A stretch of 64,000 nucleotides of DNA from Lachnospiraceae bacterium. Its GTDB lineage: Bacteria > Bacillota > Clostridia > Lachnospirales > Lachnospiraceae. This document shows positions 34,390 to 42,234 of the stretch, one piece after another. The stretch spans positions 1,423,501-1,487,500 of the forward strand of contig CP107199.1 of NCBI GenBank assembly GCA_025758065.1, given 5' to 3'. A program made the translations under genes and the position numbers. Each line of letters opens with the position of its first letter. Position 1 is the stretch's first letter. The notes below the pieces were generated by a model. That model worked only from the letters and a program-made list of their open reading frames with translations. It did no database searches and was not told where the DNA came from.

Positions 34390-35775
34390 GTGAAACATTT
34401 CGTCTATCTTACAGAAGACAAATTATATTATATCCGGAGAGCGCCAGGCAAATCAGGTGGTTATTACTTTCTGGGTTTCAGGCCTGTAGCCGGGCTGGAA
34501 GGCGTAGAAAGTGCCATGGAATCCCTGTCAGAGGTTTATAACTTAAAAGGCAGAAAGGTAACTGTGATCATGGGAGTAAAAGTGGGGATCCATGTGGTAA
34601 ACCTTCCTGCTTCCACGAAAAGTACAGCACTTCAGATGGCGGAAAAACAGCTTCTGATCCTGGGCGGAGAAGAGGAACAGCTTCTGGCAGCCGATTTCTT
34701 TCCTTCTTCTCAGGAAGGAATGCTGCGGGGCGTGGTCTATACAGCGCCGGGAAGCTGGCTGTGGGCAGTAAGATCAGCTGCTTCACGGGTCAAGCTGCAT
34801 TTAAAAGAAATCCTTCCGTCACCTGCCTTTGTGGCATCCTTTCCAGATCCCAAAGAGTATGGTATGGAAGAAAGTCCCATGGTGCTGGTCCATCTGTCAG
34901 AAGACTTTATAGGCCTGTATGAAATAGAGGACGGCCGCTGTTATTATTGGGAAAAACTGGAGCTGAAGCCGGGAATCTTCTCAAAAATGGGAGAAGAATG
35001 TGTTCTAATGGAAGAATTGCAGGCCCAGATCTTAAGAATCTGCAGGATACGTAAAAATAATGATGAAGGCTTTAAACTGGGAGGTGTCCTGATTCAGAAT
35101 GACTGTCTTATAGCACCAGGATCATGTGCCAGATATTTAGGCGGATTGCTGGAAGTTCCATGTGAAGCTTTAAATCATGGCACCCTGTGGGAAAAACAGT
35201 TCAGGGCAGAGAATCTGAAAAACCTTCAGTTCAGTGAAAGAACTGATTATATAGATGATGAAAATCTATGGGTGCGGATCACAGATGCTGGATTTCCGCT
35301 AAAACCGGTATGTATCAGTCTTATTTTATTTGCTGTGATAGCTGTCAGCCTTCTTACGATCCGGTTTTATACCCATAGGAAGCTGCACCATCTGGAATTA
35401 ATGTATGCTGACCGTCAGGAAGTTTATGAGGAAGAGGAAAAGAAGCAGCTGGAGGCACAGCTGAAAGAATTGGAAGGACTGGTGAATGAGATGGGGGAGA
35501 TTTCCGGAAATGCTGTTATTGATCCTACATTATTTTCCAGCCTTGATAATGCCTTAAAGCCGGAAATGGAACTGGAATCCCTGGAGTTTCTTGCAGAAGA
35601 CGGAAGGATCCGCATAAAGATTTTAACGGATGATACCAGGGATATATCAGGGTTTATCCGGATAATGGAGGAAAATGGATTTATAATGGATCAGAGCCGC
35701 TGGCAGAAGCAGGAAACGAAGGTTCATGGTGAGATCCTTTTTAAGTCTGGAAAGGAGACTGGTCATGAGACTTAG
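34390..35775 (+). CDS. PilM/PilN- or GspL-like pilus assembly protein
   Basis: A 461-residue protein with a cytoplasmic N-terminal half of actin-like appearance (MVLVHLSEDFIGLYEIEDGR, near 170-190), one transmembrane helix near 312-332 (VCISLILFAVIAVSLLTIRFY), a coiled coil (EEEEKKQLEAQLKELEGLVNEM) and a small C-terminal domain. This is the arrangement of GspL, or of PilM and PilN fused. Sequence conservation is low, so the call rests mainly on architecture and on position between PilC and a PilO-like gene. The start is GTG at 34390, with GGGAGGA at 34374-34380; an open frame to a GTG at 34360 would hide that site. The end overlaps the next gene by 11 bases. Confidence 0.65.
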   Translation: MKHFVYLTEDKLYYIRRAPGKSGGYYFLGFRPVAGLEGVESAMESLSEVYNLKGRKVTVIMGVKVGIHVVNLPASTKSTALQMAEKQLLILGGEEEQLLAADFFPSSQEGMLRGVVYTAPGSWLWAVRSAASRVKLHLKEILPSPAFVASFPDPKEYGMEESPMVLVHLSEDFIGLYEIEDGRCYYWEKLELKPGIFSKMGEECVLMEELQAQILRICRIRKNNDEGFKLGGVLIQNDCLIAPGSCARYLGGLLEVPCEALNHGTLWEKQFRAENLKNLQFSERTDYIDDENLWVRITDAGFPLKPVCISLILFAVIAVSLLTIRFYTHRKLHHLELMYADRQEVYEEEEKKQLEAQLKELEGLVNEMGEISGNAVIDPTLFSSLDNALKPEMELESLEFLAEDGRIRIKILTDDTRDISGFIRIMEENGFIMDQSRWQKQETKVHGEILFKSGKETGHET

Positions 35776-36292
35776 TAGAAGAGAACGTTTTCTGGTAACT
35801 GTGTTGATGCTTCTTCTGCTCTGGACCGGATTTTACAAGCTATGGGCAGGACCGGAAATGTTTAGGATCCTCTGGGAATGGGAAGAGGGAAAAGACCTGG
35901 AGATCCGTGTGAGGGCAAAAGGAACGGGAAATAAGAAAGATAACAGCAGGCTTTTGGAAAAGCTTGAAAATGCAGGAAAGGGCCAGATTTATTTCGCTGA
36001 TATGAGTCCTGACCAGATGGATATACGCCTTCAGGATCTGGCCGGGGCATCCCAGGTACAGCTTGTAAGTTTAAATACCGGTGAGACAAAAGCAATGGAA
36101 ACAGAAGGGTATGTATATACCACGTTGTCATTGGAATTTTTGTGTACAACCAGAGATCAGGCGGCTACTTTTGTGGATAACATAGGTAAAGAAGGCAGTG
36201 CGTTGTGCATCAGTTCCCTGAAACTGGAACAGGCAGAAGAAAACCTGAAGGGATTTATGGAGGTGTCATATTGCCATGAACAGAAGAAATAA
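35765..36292 (+). CDS. PilO/GspM-like pilus assembly protein
   Basis: A 175-residue bitopic protein: a basic N-terminus (MRLSRRERFL), one membrane helix (VTVLMLLLLWTGFYKLW, about 9-26) and an external ferredoxin-like-sized domain. It is the expected size and topology for PilO/GspM, which pairs with the GspL-type protein upstream. AAAGGAG at 35751-35757 sets the start at 35765, inside the end of the previous gene; its own end overlaps the next gene by 17 bases. Sequence alone would not identify it. Confidence 0.55.
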   Translation: MRLSRRERFLVTVLMLLLLWTGFYKLWAGPEMFRILWEWEEGKDLEIRVRAKGTGNKKDNSRLLEKLENAGKGQIYFADMSPDQMDIRLQDLAGASQVQLVSLNTGETKAMETEGYVYTTLSLEFLCTTRDQAATFVDNIGKEGSALCISSLKLEQAEENLKGFMEVSYCHEQKK

Positions 36293-36599
36293 GGAAAAAC
36301 AGGCTGGATTTTCCCTGGTAGAAGTGGTGGTCAGTACAGCAATCCTCTTTTCTGTGGCAGGAGCATTTCTTGCCATGACAGCTGCAAATGGAAAACTTCT
36401 TGCCAGAGAGCATTCTCTGGTACAGGGCGCTTATGAATTGTCAGCCCTGGCCCAAAAGGGTGAAGGAAGCCCAACAGGTGAAACATTTGAAGTCATTTTT
36501 CTGGGGAATGAAGGAGATGCCCTGGAAGTATTTTCCGGATATAAAGTAACAGATGAAAACGGTGATGGAATGACTTATTACAAAAGGGGAGATCCATGA
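36276..36599 (+). CDS. prepilin-like protein (minor pseudopilin, GspI/PilV-like)
   Basis: A 107-residue protein with a type III prepilin leader: a short basic leader KEKQAG cut before FSLVEVVVSTAILFSVAGAFLAMT, which carries Phe+1 and Glu+5. The body is small and without Cys. It is the first of several pseudopilins and overlaps the next gene by four bases (ATGA). Confidence 0.8.
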   Translation: MNRRNKEKQAGFSLVEVVVSTAILFSVAGAFLAMTAANGKLLAREHSLVQGAYELSALAQKGEGSPTGETFEVIFLGNEGDALEVFSGYKVTDENGDGMTYYKRGDP

Positions 36600-37048
36600 A
36601 AAGCAAAGAAGGATTTACGCTGTTGGAGCTGATCGCCGTTCTTTCTATCAGCGCGGTGGTGGCTGTATGGGCGTCCGGCTTTTTTGGCAGTCAGCTGACG
36701 GTGTACAGAAAACATATGCAGTTATATCAGGCGGAAAGCATGGGAGATGCAGCTGCGTTTAAGATCACATCCAGATTGGAGCAGTCTGCTTCTTTTCGCA
36801 TAGATCCGGGAAAAGATGATGTTTTGTATTATCTGGAAGGAGAAGATTGGAACAGCCTTACACAAGAAGACATTGACCAGGTATCAGCTGGCGATTACCG
36901 GGTAAAACTGGATTTTTCTGATACAGAACCGGAAATAGCAGTGGTATATATCACCATTTTATATAAGGAAGAAGAGATCCATACCCGGAAAATAGAACTG
37001 CCGGCTCTTTATGGTCAGCAGGAAGCAGAACAGATGGAGGGGACATAA
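36596..37048 (+). CDS. prepilin-like protein (GspJ/PulJ-like)
   Basis: A 150-residue pseudopilin. The leader MKSKEG is followed by FTLLELIAVLSISAVVAVWASGFF, with Glu+5. The longer body with a run of beta-strand-like segments fits a GspJ-type minor pseudopilin, inferred. It is translationally coupled to the previous gene. Confidence 0.8.
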   Translation: MKSKEGFTLLELIAVLSISAVVAVWASGFFGSQLTVYRKHMQLYQAESMGDAAAFKITSRLEQSASFRIDPGKDDVLYYLEGEDWNSLTQEDIDQVSAGDYRVKLDFSDTEPEIAVVYITILYKEEEIHTRKIELPALYGQQEAEQMEGT

Positions 37049-37052
37049 ACCT

Positions 37053-37604
37053 ATGAAAAGGAGATTTCACAGGAAAAATAAGAAGATCAGCCGGACAGAA
37101 GGTGGAAGCCTTTTGTATGTGATCTTCTTTGTTACCCTCTTATCCATATTGTCCTGTGGTTATATGGCGGCTTCTAAGTATCATATCCGTGCAGCCCTGA
37201 AAAACCGGGCTTACATGGAAGCACGTCTTACTGCCCGGATGATCCATAATTCTTTCTGTGAAGCAGTGCGTATGGGCGAAAGTGAAGCACTTGGCCTGTT
37301 GATGGATGAGTTTGAAAATGACAGTTCTGATCTGGAAGCAGATGAAGAAAATGATGATATAGATGAAGAAAGTGTTATAGATAAAGAAAATGATATAGAT
37401 GAAGAGCTGGAAGATAAAGAATATATGACGGTAGGAGAAGGCAGTTACACAGATGAAAATGGTGATCCCTGTACTGTGCGCATCCGTTTAAAGGCATATC
37501 CTGTCAGGGGGACTGCTTTTGTAGATACATGGACAAAAACAGGTGGTTTTTCCATGCACCTGGAAAGTGAAGTCCCCTTAGGGGATACAGAAAATATTCC
37601 ATAG
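37053..37604 (+). CDS. membrane-anchored minor pilus protein, PilX/GspK-like position
   Basis: A 183-residue protein with a basic N-terminus, one helix (GSLLYVIFFVTLLSILSCGYMA, about 17-38) and a strongly acidic middle (DLEADEENDDIDEESVIDKE, about 103-125). It lacks Glu+5 of classical prepilins but has the size and position of the fourth pseudopilin or PilX. GGAGGGG just upstream sets the start at 37053. Its 3' end overlaps the antisense peptidase gene by 27 bases. Confidence 0.55.
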   Translation: MKRRFHRKNKKISRTEGGSLLYVIFFVTLLSILSCGYMAASKYHIRAALKNRAYMEARLTARMIHNSFCEAVRMGESEALGLLMDEFENDSSDLEADEENDDIDEESVIDKENDIDEELEDKEYMTVGEGSYTDENGDPCTVRIRLKAYPVRGTAFVDTWTKTGGFSMHLESEVPLGDTENIP

Positions 37605-38063
37605 GGAAAAGTACCAGGCGAGCAGGGGTTTTTCAAAGAAGAGCATCAGGATCATGGCAGCTGCGAAGAATGGTGCCATGGGAATCCTGGTCTTTAAAGA
37701 GGCTTTTTTTAAAAGCAGAACAGGAAGACAGAAGAGGCCTGCAAGCATATAGGAAAGCATCAGGACAAAAATGCCTGGAACAATTCCGAGATAGAAGCCA
37801 CAGGCAGTCATCAGCTTTACATCACCCATACCAATACCGCCTTTGCTTATTAAGCGGATCAGTTCCAAAAGACCGCCGCAGAAAAATGCACCTGCTATGC
37901 GGATTAAAAATCCGGGACCGTATCCGTTTAACACACTGAAAAGTGACAGGACAAAGATCAGAATGCTGACCTGGTCCGGTATATAGCCTTCTCTTCCGTC
38001 GGTCCATGCACTATAAAGAAGAAGGCAGCTGCACAGGACAGAAATAAAGATAAAAGAGTTCAT
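37578..38063 (-). CDS. prepilin peptidase (A24 family), antisense inside the pilus locus
   Basis: Membrane aspartyl protease of 161 residues that cleaves prepilin leaders. The two catalytic Asp residues are in SAWTDGREGYIPD near residue 22 and GIGMGDVKL near 80. It has four or five membrane helices and lacks the N-terminal methyltransferase domain of PilD, so it is the short type (like TadV/CpaA or archaeal FlaK). It lies on the minus strand between the pseudopilin genes and pilB, with 27 bases of 3' overlap with the former and 61 bases before the start of pilB. Confidence 0.88.
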   Translation of the reverse strand: MNSFIFISVLCSCLLLYSAWTDGREGYIPDQVSILIFVLSLFSVLNGYGPGFLIRIAGAFFCGGLLELIRLISKGGIGMGDVKLMTACGFYLGIVPGIFVLMLSYMLAGLFCLPVLLLKKASLKTRIPMAPFFAAAMILMLFFEKPLLAWYFSLWNIFCIP

Positions 38064-38124
38064 TTGTCATCACCTGTATTATTGAATGTAAGCAGTATAA
38101 CATTTATGAGGGAAAGGAGCAACC

Positions 38125-39774
38125 ATGTCAGTAAAGACCAATGTAGAAGAAATGCTGGTGGAAAAAGGCATCATCACCAGAGCACAGCTGGAACGTGTGA
38201 AAAAGGTACAGTTTGACCACAGAGACAAAAGCCTTACAGATATCATGCTCCTTTTAGGGTATACCACAGAAGCGGGGATTTTAAAATGTTTCAGTGAGAA
38301 GGAAGCAGATGACGTAGTCTGTTTAGATGAGAAACCTGCAGATCCGGCGGCGTTAGCTGCTCTTCCTGCATCTTTTATCAGAAGAAATAATGTTTTCCCT
38401 GTATGTTTTGCAAAAGGAGAGCTGGTAACAGCGTTTACATTTCCTGTTGATCCTCATGTTTTAGATGAGGCAGAGGCTTTGTCAGGAATGGTGATTCGGC
38501 CGGTCCTGACTTCCCTGGACCAGATGAAAACGGCTATTGCAGGCATAGGAAGTACAGCTGAGCATGAAAATGAAGATGGAAAAGCAACCGAAGAAAAAAG
38601 TGAAAGTGCCCCGGTGATCCGTCTGGTAAATACGCTGATCGAATCTGCCTATAAAAGAAATGCCAGTGATATTCATATAGAACCGGGGAAAGATTATCTT
38701 ACCATTCGTTTTCGCATTAACGGGGATCTGGGGCTGTATACAGAGATGGAAATGCTCTATCACCGCCCGGTAGTTACCAGATTAAAGCTGATGGGCGGAA
38801 TGGATATTGCAGAAAAACGGCTTCCCCAGGATGGAAAATACCGCTATGAAAGCCAGGAGATCACTACAGACCTGCGTATTTCCACATTGCCTTCGGTTTA
38901 TGGAGAAACCGTGGTGCTGCGGTTGCTAGGAAATGACAGAGACAGTAATCTTATGGATATACGCCGTCTTGGAATGAGCGAAACACAGGAAGAGATATTC
39001 GGCAGAATGTTAAAAGCCCCATTTGGTATCATCCTGGTAACCGGGCCTACAGGAAGTGGGAAATCTACCACTCTTTATGCAGCATTAAACCGTCTGGGCG
39101 CCAAGAAGATCAACCGCGTTACAGTAGAAGACCCGGTGGAAAAGGTAATCCCCGGAGTGACGCAGGTACAGGTCAATGCAAAATCAGGGCTGACATTTGC
39201 AGCAGTACTCCGTTCTATTCTCCGGCAGGATCCGGATGTGATCATGGTAGGCGAAATGAGAGATGAAGAAACGGCGGATATTGGTGTAAGAGCTGCCGTC
39301 ACCGGCCATCTGGTGCTTTCCACTTTGCATACTAATGACTGTGTATCAGTGATCTACCGTTTGAAAAATATGGGAATCCCATTTTATATGATCGCAGCAG
39401 CACTTACAGGCGTGGTGGCACAGCGTCTGGTAAAAGTGCTCTGTCCCCATTGTAAGAGAAAGGTATTAGCGGAAAGCGGGACCAGACATCTGATCCGGGA
39501 ACTTACAGGTGAAGAAGTAGAAGAGGTATGGGAAGCTGTTGGATGCGGAGAATGCCAGTTTACCGGTTACAGCCATAGAACCGCTGTCTATGAAATGCTG
39601 GAGCTGGATGAAAAAGGGAGAAATATGATAAGGGATGGGGAAGCTGCTGAGAAGATCCGGTATTATCAGAGAGAAAGAGGTTTTCCGTCCCTTCAGGAAC
39701 AGGCGGCAGAAATGGTGATCGCCGGTGAAATGGATATGAAAGAAGCGGAAAATGTTATTTATTCTGTTAATTAA
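38125..39774 (+). CDS. pilB: type IV pilus/type II secretion assembly ATPase, PilB/GspE family
   Basis: Hexameric ATPase that powers pilin insertion. It has 549 residues. The N-terminal T2SSE_N domain covers about 1-150; the ATPase core has Walker A GPTGSGKST near 308, the Asp box and Walker B QDPDVIMVGEMRDEETAD near 375, and the His box GHLVLSTLHTNDC near 395. A tetracysteine zinc motif (CPHC near 437, CGEC near 473) is complete, as in PilB/GspE but not PilT. AAAGGAG sets the start. It is downstream of the antisense peptidase and so needs its own promoter or read-through. Confidence 0.92.
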   Translation: MSVKTNVEEMLVEKGIITRAQLERVKKVQFDHRDKSLTDIMLLLGYTTEAGILKCFSEKEADDVVCLDEKPADPAALAALPASFIRRNNVFPVCFAKGELVTAFTFPVDPHVLDEAEALSGMVIRPVLTSLDQMKTAIAGIGSTAEHENEDGKATEEKSESAPVIRLVNTLIESAYKRNASDIHIEPGKDYLTIRFRINGDLGLYTEMEMLYHRPVVTRLKLMGGMDIAEKRLPQDGKYRYESQEITTDLRISTLPSVYGETVVLRLLGNDRDSNLMDIRRLGMSETQEEIFGRMLKAPFGIILVTGPTGSGKSTTLYAALNRLGAKKINRVTVEDPVEKVIPGVTQVQVNAKSGLTFAAVLRSILRQDPDVIMVGEMRDEETADIGVRAAVTGHLVLSTLHTNDCVSVIYRLKNMGIPFYMIAAALTGVVAQRLVKVLCPHCKRKVLAESGTRHLIRELTGEEVEEVWEAVGCGECQFTGYSHRTAVYEMLELDEKGRNMIRDGEAAEKIRYYQRERGFPSLQEQAAEMVIAGEMDMKEAENVIYSVN

Positions 39775-39785
39775 AGAGAATTATG

Positions 39786-39940
39786 TCCTCTCGGAGTCTT
39801 TCCTGCACCTGCTTTTGTGGCCGATTTTCCGCCAGTTGCACCCGAATTTCATCAACGTACGCACCGCGTACGCCTCAGAAATTTGGGCACAACTGACAAA
39901 AAATCTTCTCACAAAATCAGGCACAGAAAGATTCCGAGAG
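39786..39940 (+). repeat. 155-bp palindromic element, full copy 2
   Basis: Same length and ends as 23492-23646. The outer arms are nearly identical, but the apex differs: here GTACGC and GCGTAC pair, whereas copy 1 pairs GGCG with a different partner. It sits between pilB and the first pilin gene, with its right end ten bases before AGGAGG. Confidence 0.85.
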
Positions 39941-39960
39941 AACATGACAGGAGGAAGAGT

Positions 39961-40317
39961 ATGAGGAACGAAAGAGAAAAATATAGGGAACAGGAAGGAT
40001 TTACTTTAGTGGAACTGATCTGCGTGATCGCGATCATGGGTATTCTCATGGCAATTGCTGTACCTTCTTACAATCATTTCCAGGAACGGTCTGCCAAACA
40101 GGTAGCAATTGCCAATGCCAGGTCCAATTATGTCCAGGGGAAAGCACAGCAGGAGATGTTAGATGCAGGTGTTCTGGCAGAAGAGGAAACACAAAGCTAT
40201 TATTATGATGCAGATAATGATACGGCGGTCTGGGAAGGTAAGATAGGAAAGAAGACCTATAAAGCAGAATATTCAGGAAAGACGGGAGAAGGCCGTATGC
40301 TATCAGGCGGTAATTAA
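39961..40317 (+). CDS. type IV pilin-like protein (candidate major pilin)
   Basis: A 118-residue prepilin: leader MRNEREKYREQEG, then FTLVELICVIAIMGILMAIAVPSYNHF with Glu+5 and the Pro kink at +22. The body is short and Tyr-rich near its end. AGGAGG at 39950-39955 is directly after the 155-bp palindrome. The structural position after pilB and the strong ribosome binding site suggest a major pilin; this is inference. Confidence 0.85.
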   Translation: MRNEREKYREQEGFTLVELICVIAIMGILMAIAVPSYNHFQERSAKQVAIANARSNYVQGKAQQEMLDAGVLAEEETQSYYYDADNDTAVWEGKIGKKTYKAEYSGKTGEGRMLSGGN

Positions 40318-40321
40318 TAAT

Positions 40322-40777
40322 ATGAAAAATGAAATGCAGGAGAAAAAGCAGAATACAGGCGAAGACAGGAAAGGATTTACTCTCATTGAACTGATCGCAG
40401 TGTTAGGCATTCTTTCAGTCCTTATGGCAGTAGCAGTCCCATCTGTCTTAGGTTATATAAAAAGTGCCAGAAGGATGGCTGCATACACAGATGCCCAGAT
40501 CACAGCAGATGCAGTACAGCAGTATCTGGATGAACAGAGAGAAGAAGGAAAGCTTACCATTGGAAAGCTTCACAGGCTGATGAACCTGGATCTGGACGAT
40601 CCGGACAATGAGCTGTCCGGATATATGTCTGCAGGCAGTAAAAATGCCCTGGTAATATCTGTAGATGCAGACATAAAAACAGGACAGTTAGAAAAAATGA
40701 TATATCAGGATAAATGGGTGAAAGTCCGTGTCACAGTAGAAGCTGACGGCACCCGGAAAGTGGAAGAAATAGAATAA
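40322..40777 (+). CDS. type IV pilin-like protein
   Basis: A 151-residue prepilin with a long leader (about 19 residues, ending EDRKG) before FTLIELIAVLGILSVLMAVAVPSVLGYI. The body contains a helix-rich part (AYTDAQITADAVQQYLDEQREEG) and an acidic loop (LDLDDPDNELSG). It begins four bases after the previous pilin stop with no clear ribosome binding site, so translation is likely coupled. Confidence 0.83.
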   Translation: MKNEMQEKKQNTGEDRKGFTLIELIAVLGILSVLMAVAVPSVLGYIKSARRMAAYTDAQITADAVQQYLDEQREEGKLTIGKLHRLMNLDLDDPDNELSGYMSAGSKNALVISVDADIKTGQLEKMIYQDKWVKVRVTVEADGTRKVEEIE

Positions 40778-40806
40778 TTAACTGAAAACCAACACAGACT
40801 AATGTT

Positions 40807-41316
40807 ATGAAAAAAAGAGTGTTCCATCCGGCGGCAGCGAAGCTGTCTGGCCGTACAAGAGAAATGACAGGTCTGGCTTTAAGGGATTTCCTGCGCTGCG
40901 GCATAGCCGGCTGGTGTCTGGAGATCCTTTTTACATCTGTAGAAGCATGGATGCGGGGAGATCCAAAGCTTATGGGGACTACGTCTATTATCATGTTCCC
41001 TATTTATGGCGCAGGCGCCCTTCTTCCACTGATCGTAAAATGGTGTGACCGATGGCTGTCCGGACTTCCCGGGTTTGAAAAAGCAGATGCAGATAAAATG
41101 CCCCTGGCAGCTTTGAAGCTTCGCCATGGTCTTATCTGCATGGTACTTATTTACACAGGGGAATACATTGCAGGAACCTTTCTTATGGGCAAAGGCATCT
41201 GTCCATGGGATTATTCCCAGTGGCCTGATCATATAGGCGGGGTGATCCGTCTTGCCTTTATCCCTTTCTGGTTTGGTACAGGGCTTCTGTTTGAAAGCCT
41301 GTGTACCCATAAATAG
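40807..41316 (+). CDS. CmpB-type putative membrane protein (ABC_trans_CmpB family)
   Basis: A 169-residue membrane protein with about four helices. GIAGWCLEILFTS near 38, FPIYGAGALLPLIV near 65, TGEYIAGTF near 118 and WDYSQWPDHIGGVIRL near 135 match the family annotated as putative ABC transporter permease, whose function is not known. A possible pilus link is only positional: it lies 29 bases after the last pilin gene in the same direction. Confidence 0.75.
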   Translation: MKKRVFHPAAAKLSGRTREMTGLALRDFLRCGIAGWCLEILFTSVEAWMRGDPKLMGTTSIIMFPIYGAGALLPLIVKWCDRWLSGLPGFEKADADKMPLAALKLRHGLICMVLIYTGEYIAGTFLMGKGICPWDYSQWPDHIGGVIRLAFIPFWFGTGLLFESLCTHK

Positions 41317-41341
41317 CGGTTGTTTACGGGTGTATTTTAGG

Positions 41342-41370
41342 TTGTATTTAAGCCTGCAATTTTATATAAT
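41342..41370 (+). promoter_or_regulatory. predicted promoter of plsC
   Basis: TTGTAT at 41342-41347 and a perfect TATAAT at 41365-41370 are 17 bases apart, 69 bases before the plsC start. Confidence 0.7.
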
Positions 41371-41438
41371 ATATAGAAGTTTAGCATGATCAGTACAGCG
41401 GATCACGGATATCTGCTGTATTAACAAAGGAGAAGACT

Positions 41439-42188
41439 ATGATACGTTTGATTTTAGTGCTGTCAGCAGTGGCGCTGTACCTGATATTATCTCTTCCGGT
41501 GCTTTTTTATTTAAGATCTCTGGAAAAAAAAGATGCAGTTGCAGCTACTTTAAAAAGCCTGAATATGGTACGATGGATACTTGGGATCGTCAGAAATCTG
41601 GCGGGTATTACCTGTGAGGTAAGAGGACTGGAAAATATACCTAAAGATAGGGCTGTGCTGTATGTAGGAAACCATAGAAGTTATTTCGACATTGTAATGG
41701 GTTATACCACTGTACCTTCACCAACCGGTTTTATTGCCAAAAAAGAGATGATAGGCATTCCTCTTTTAAATTTGTGGATGGAGCAGATGAACTGTCTGTT
41801 TTTGGACCGCGCCAATATAAAGGAAGGTTTAAAGACCATTCTCACAGGAATTGAGAAGGTAAAAGGCGGTGTTTCCATGTGGATCTTTCCGGAAGGAACC
41901 AGAAATGAAAGCAAAGATCCAGCAGATCTGATGGAATTCCACGAAGGAAGCTTAAAGATCGCAGAAAAAAGCGGCTGTCCTGTGATCCCGGTAGCTATTA
42001 CCGGTACAGATGATGTGTTTGAGCGCCATACTCCATGGATCCGCAAAAGCCATGTGATCATTGAGTACGGAGAGCCGATCTATTTAAAAGAGCTTCCTCC
42101 TGATAAAAAGAAATTCCCAGGTGCCTATACCAGAGATGTCATCAGCAGTATGCTGCGCAGACAGATGGAAGAAAGAGAAGGAAAGTAG
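41439..42188 (+). CDS. plsC: 1-acyl-sn-glycerol-3-phosphate acyltransferase
   Basis: Membrane acyltransferase making phosphatidic acid from lysophosphatidic acid. It has 249 residues, an N-terminal membrane helix (2-24), the catalytic GNHRSYFDIV (HX4D) near residue 76 and FPEGTRNESKD near 151, which binds the glycerol phosphate. AAAGGAGAAG precedes the ATG. It is followed by pheA after 46 bases in the same direction, an unrelated function, so they may share a transcript. Confidence 0.92.
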   Translation: MIRLILVLSAVALYLILSLPVLFYLRSLEKKDAVAATLKSLNMVRWILGIVRNLAGITCEVRGLENIPKDRAVLYVGNHRSYFDIVMGYTTVPSPTGFIAKKEMIGIPLLNLWMEQMNCLFLDRANIKEGLKTILTGIEKVKGGVSMWIFPEGTRNESKDPADLMEFHEGSLKIAEKSGCPVIPVAITGTDDVFERHTPWIRKSHVIIEYGEPIYLKELPPDKKKFPGAYTRDVISSMLRRQMEEREGK

Positions 42189-42234
42189 AAGCAAAAGCTG
42201 TGTAAGAGAAATGCATAAATGAGGATGGAAAAAA

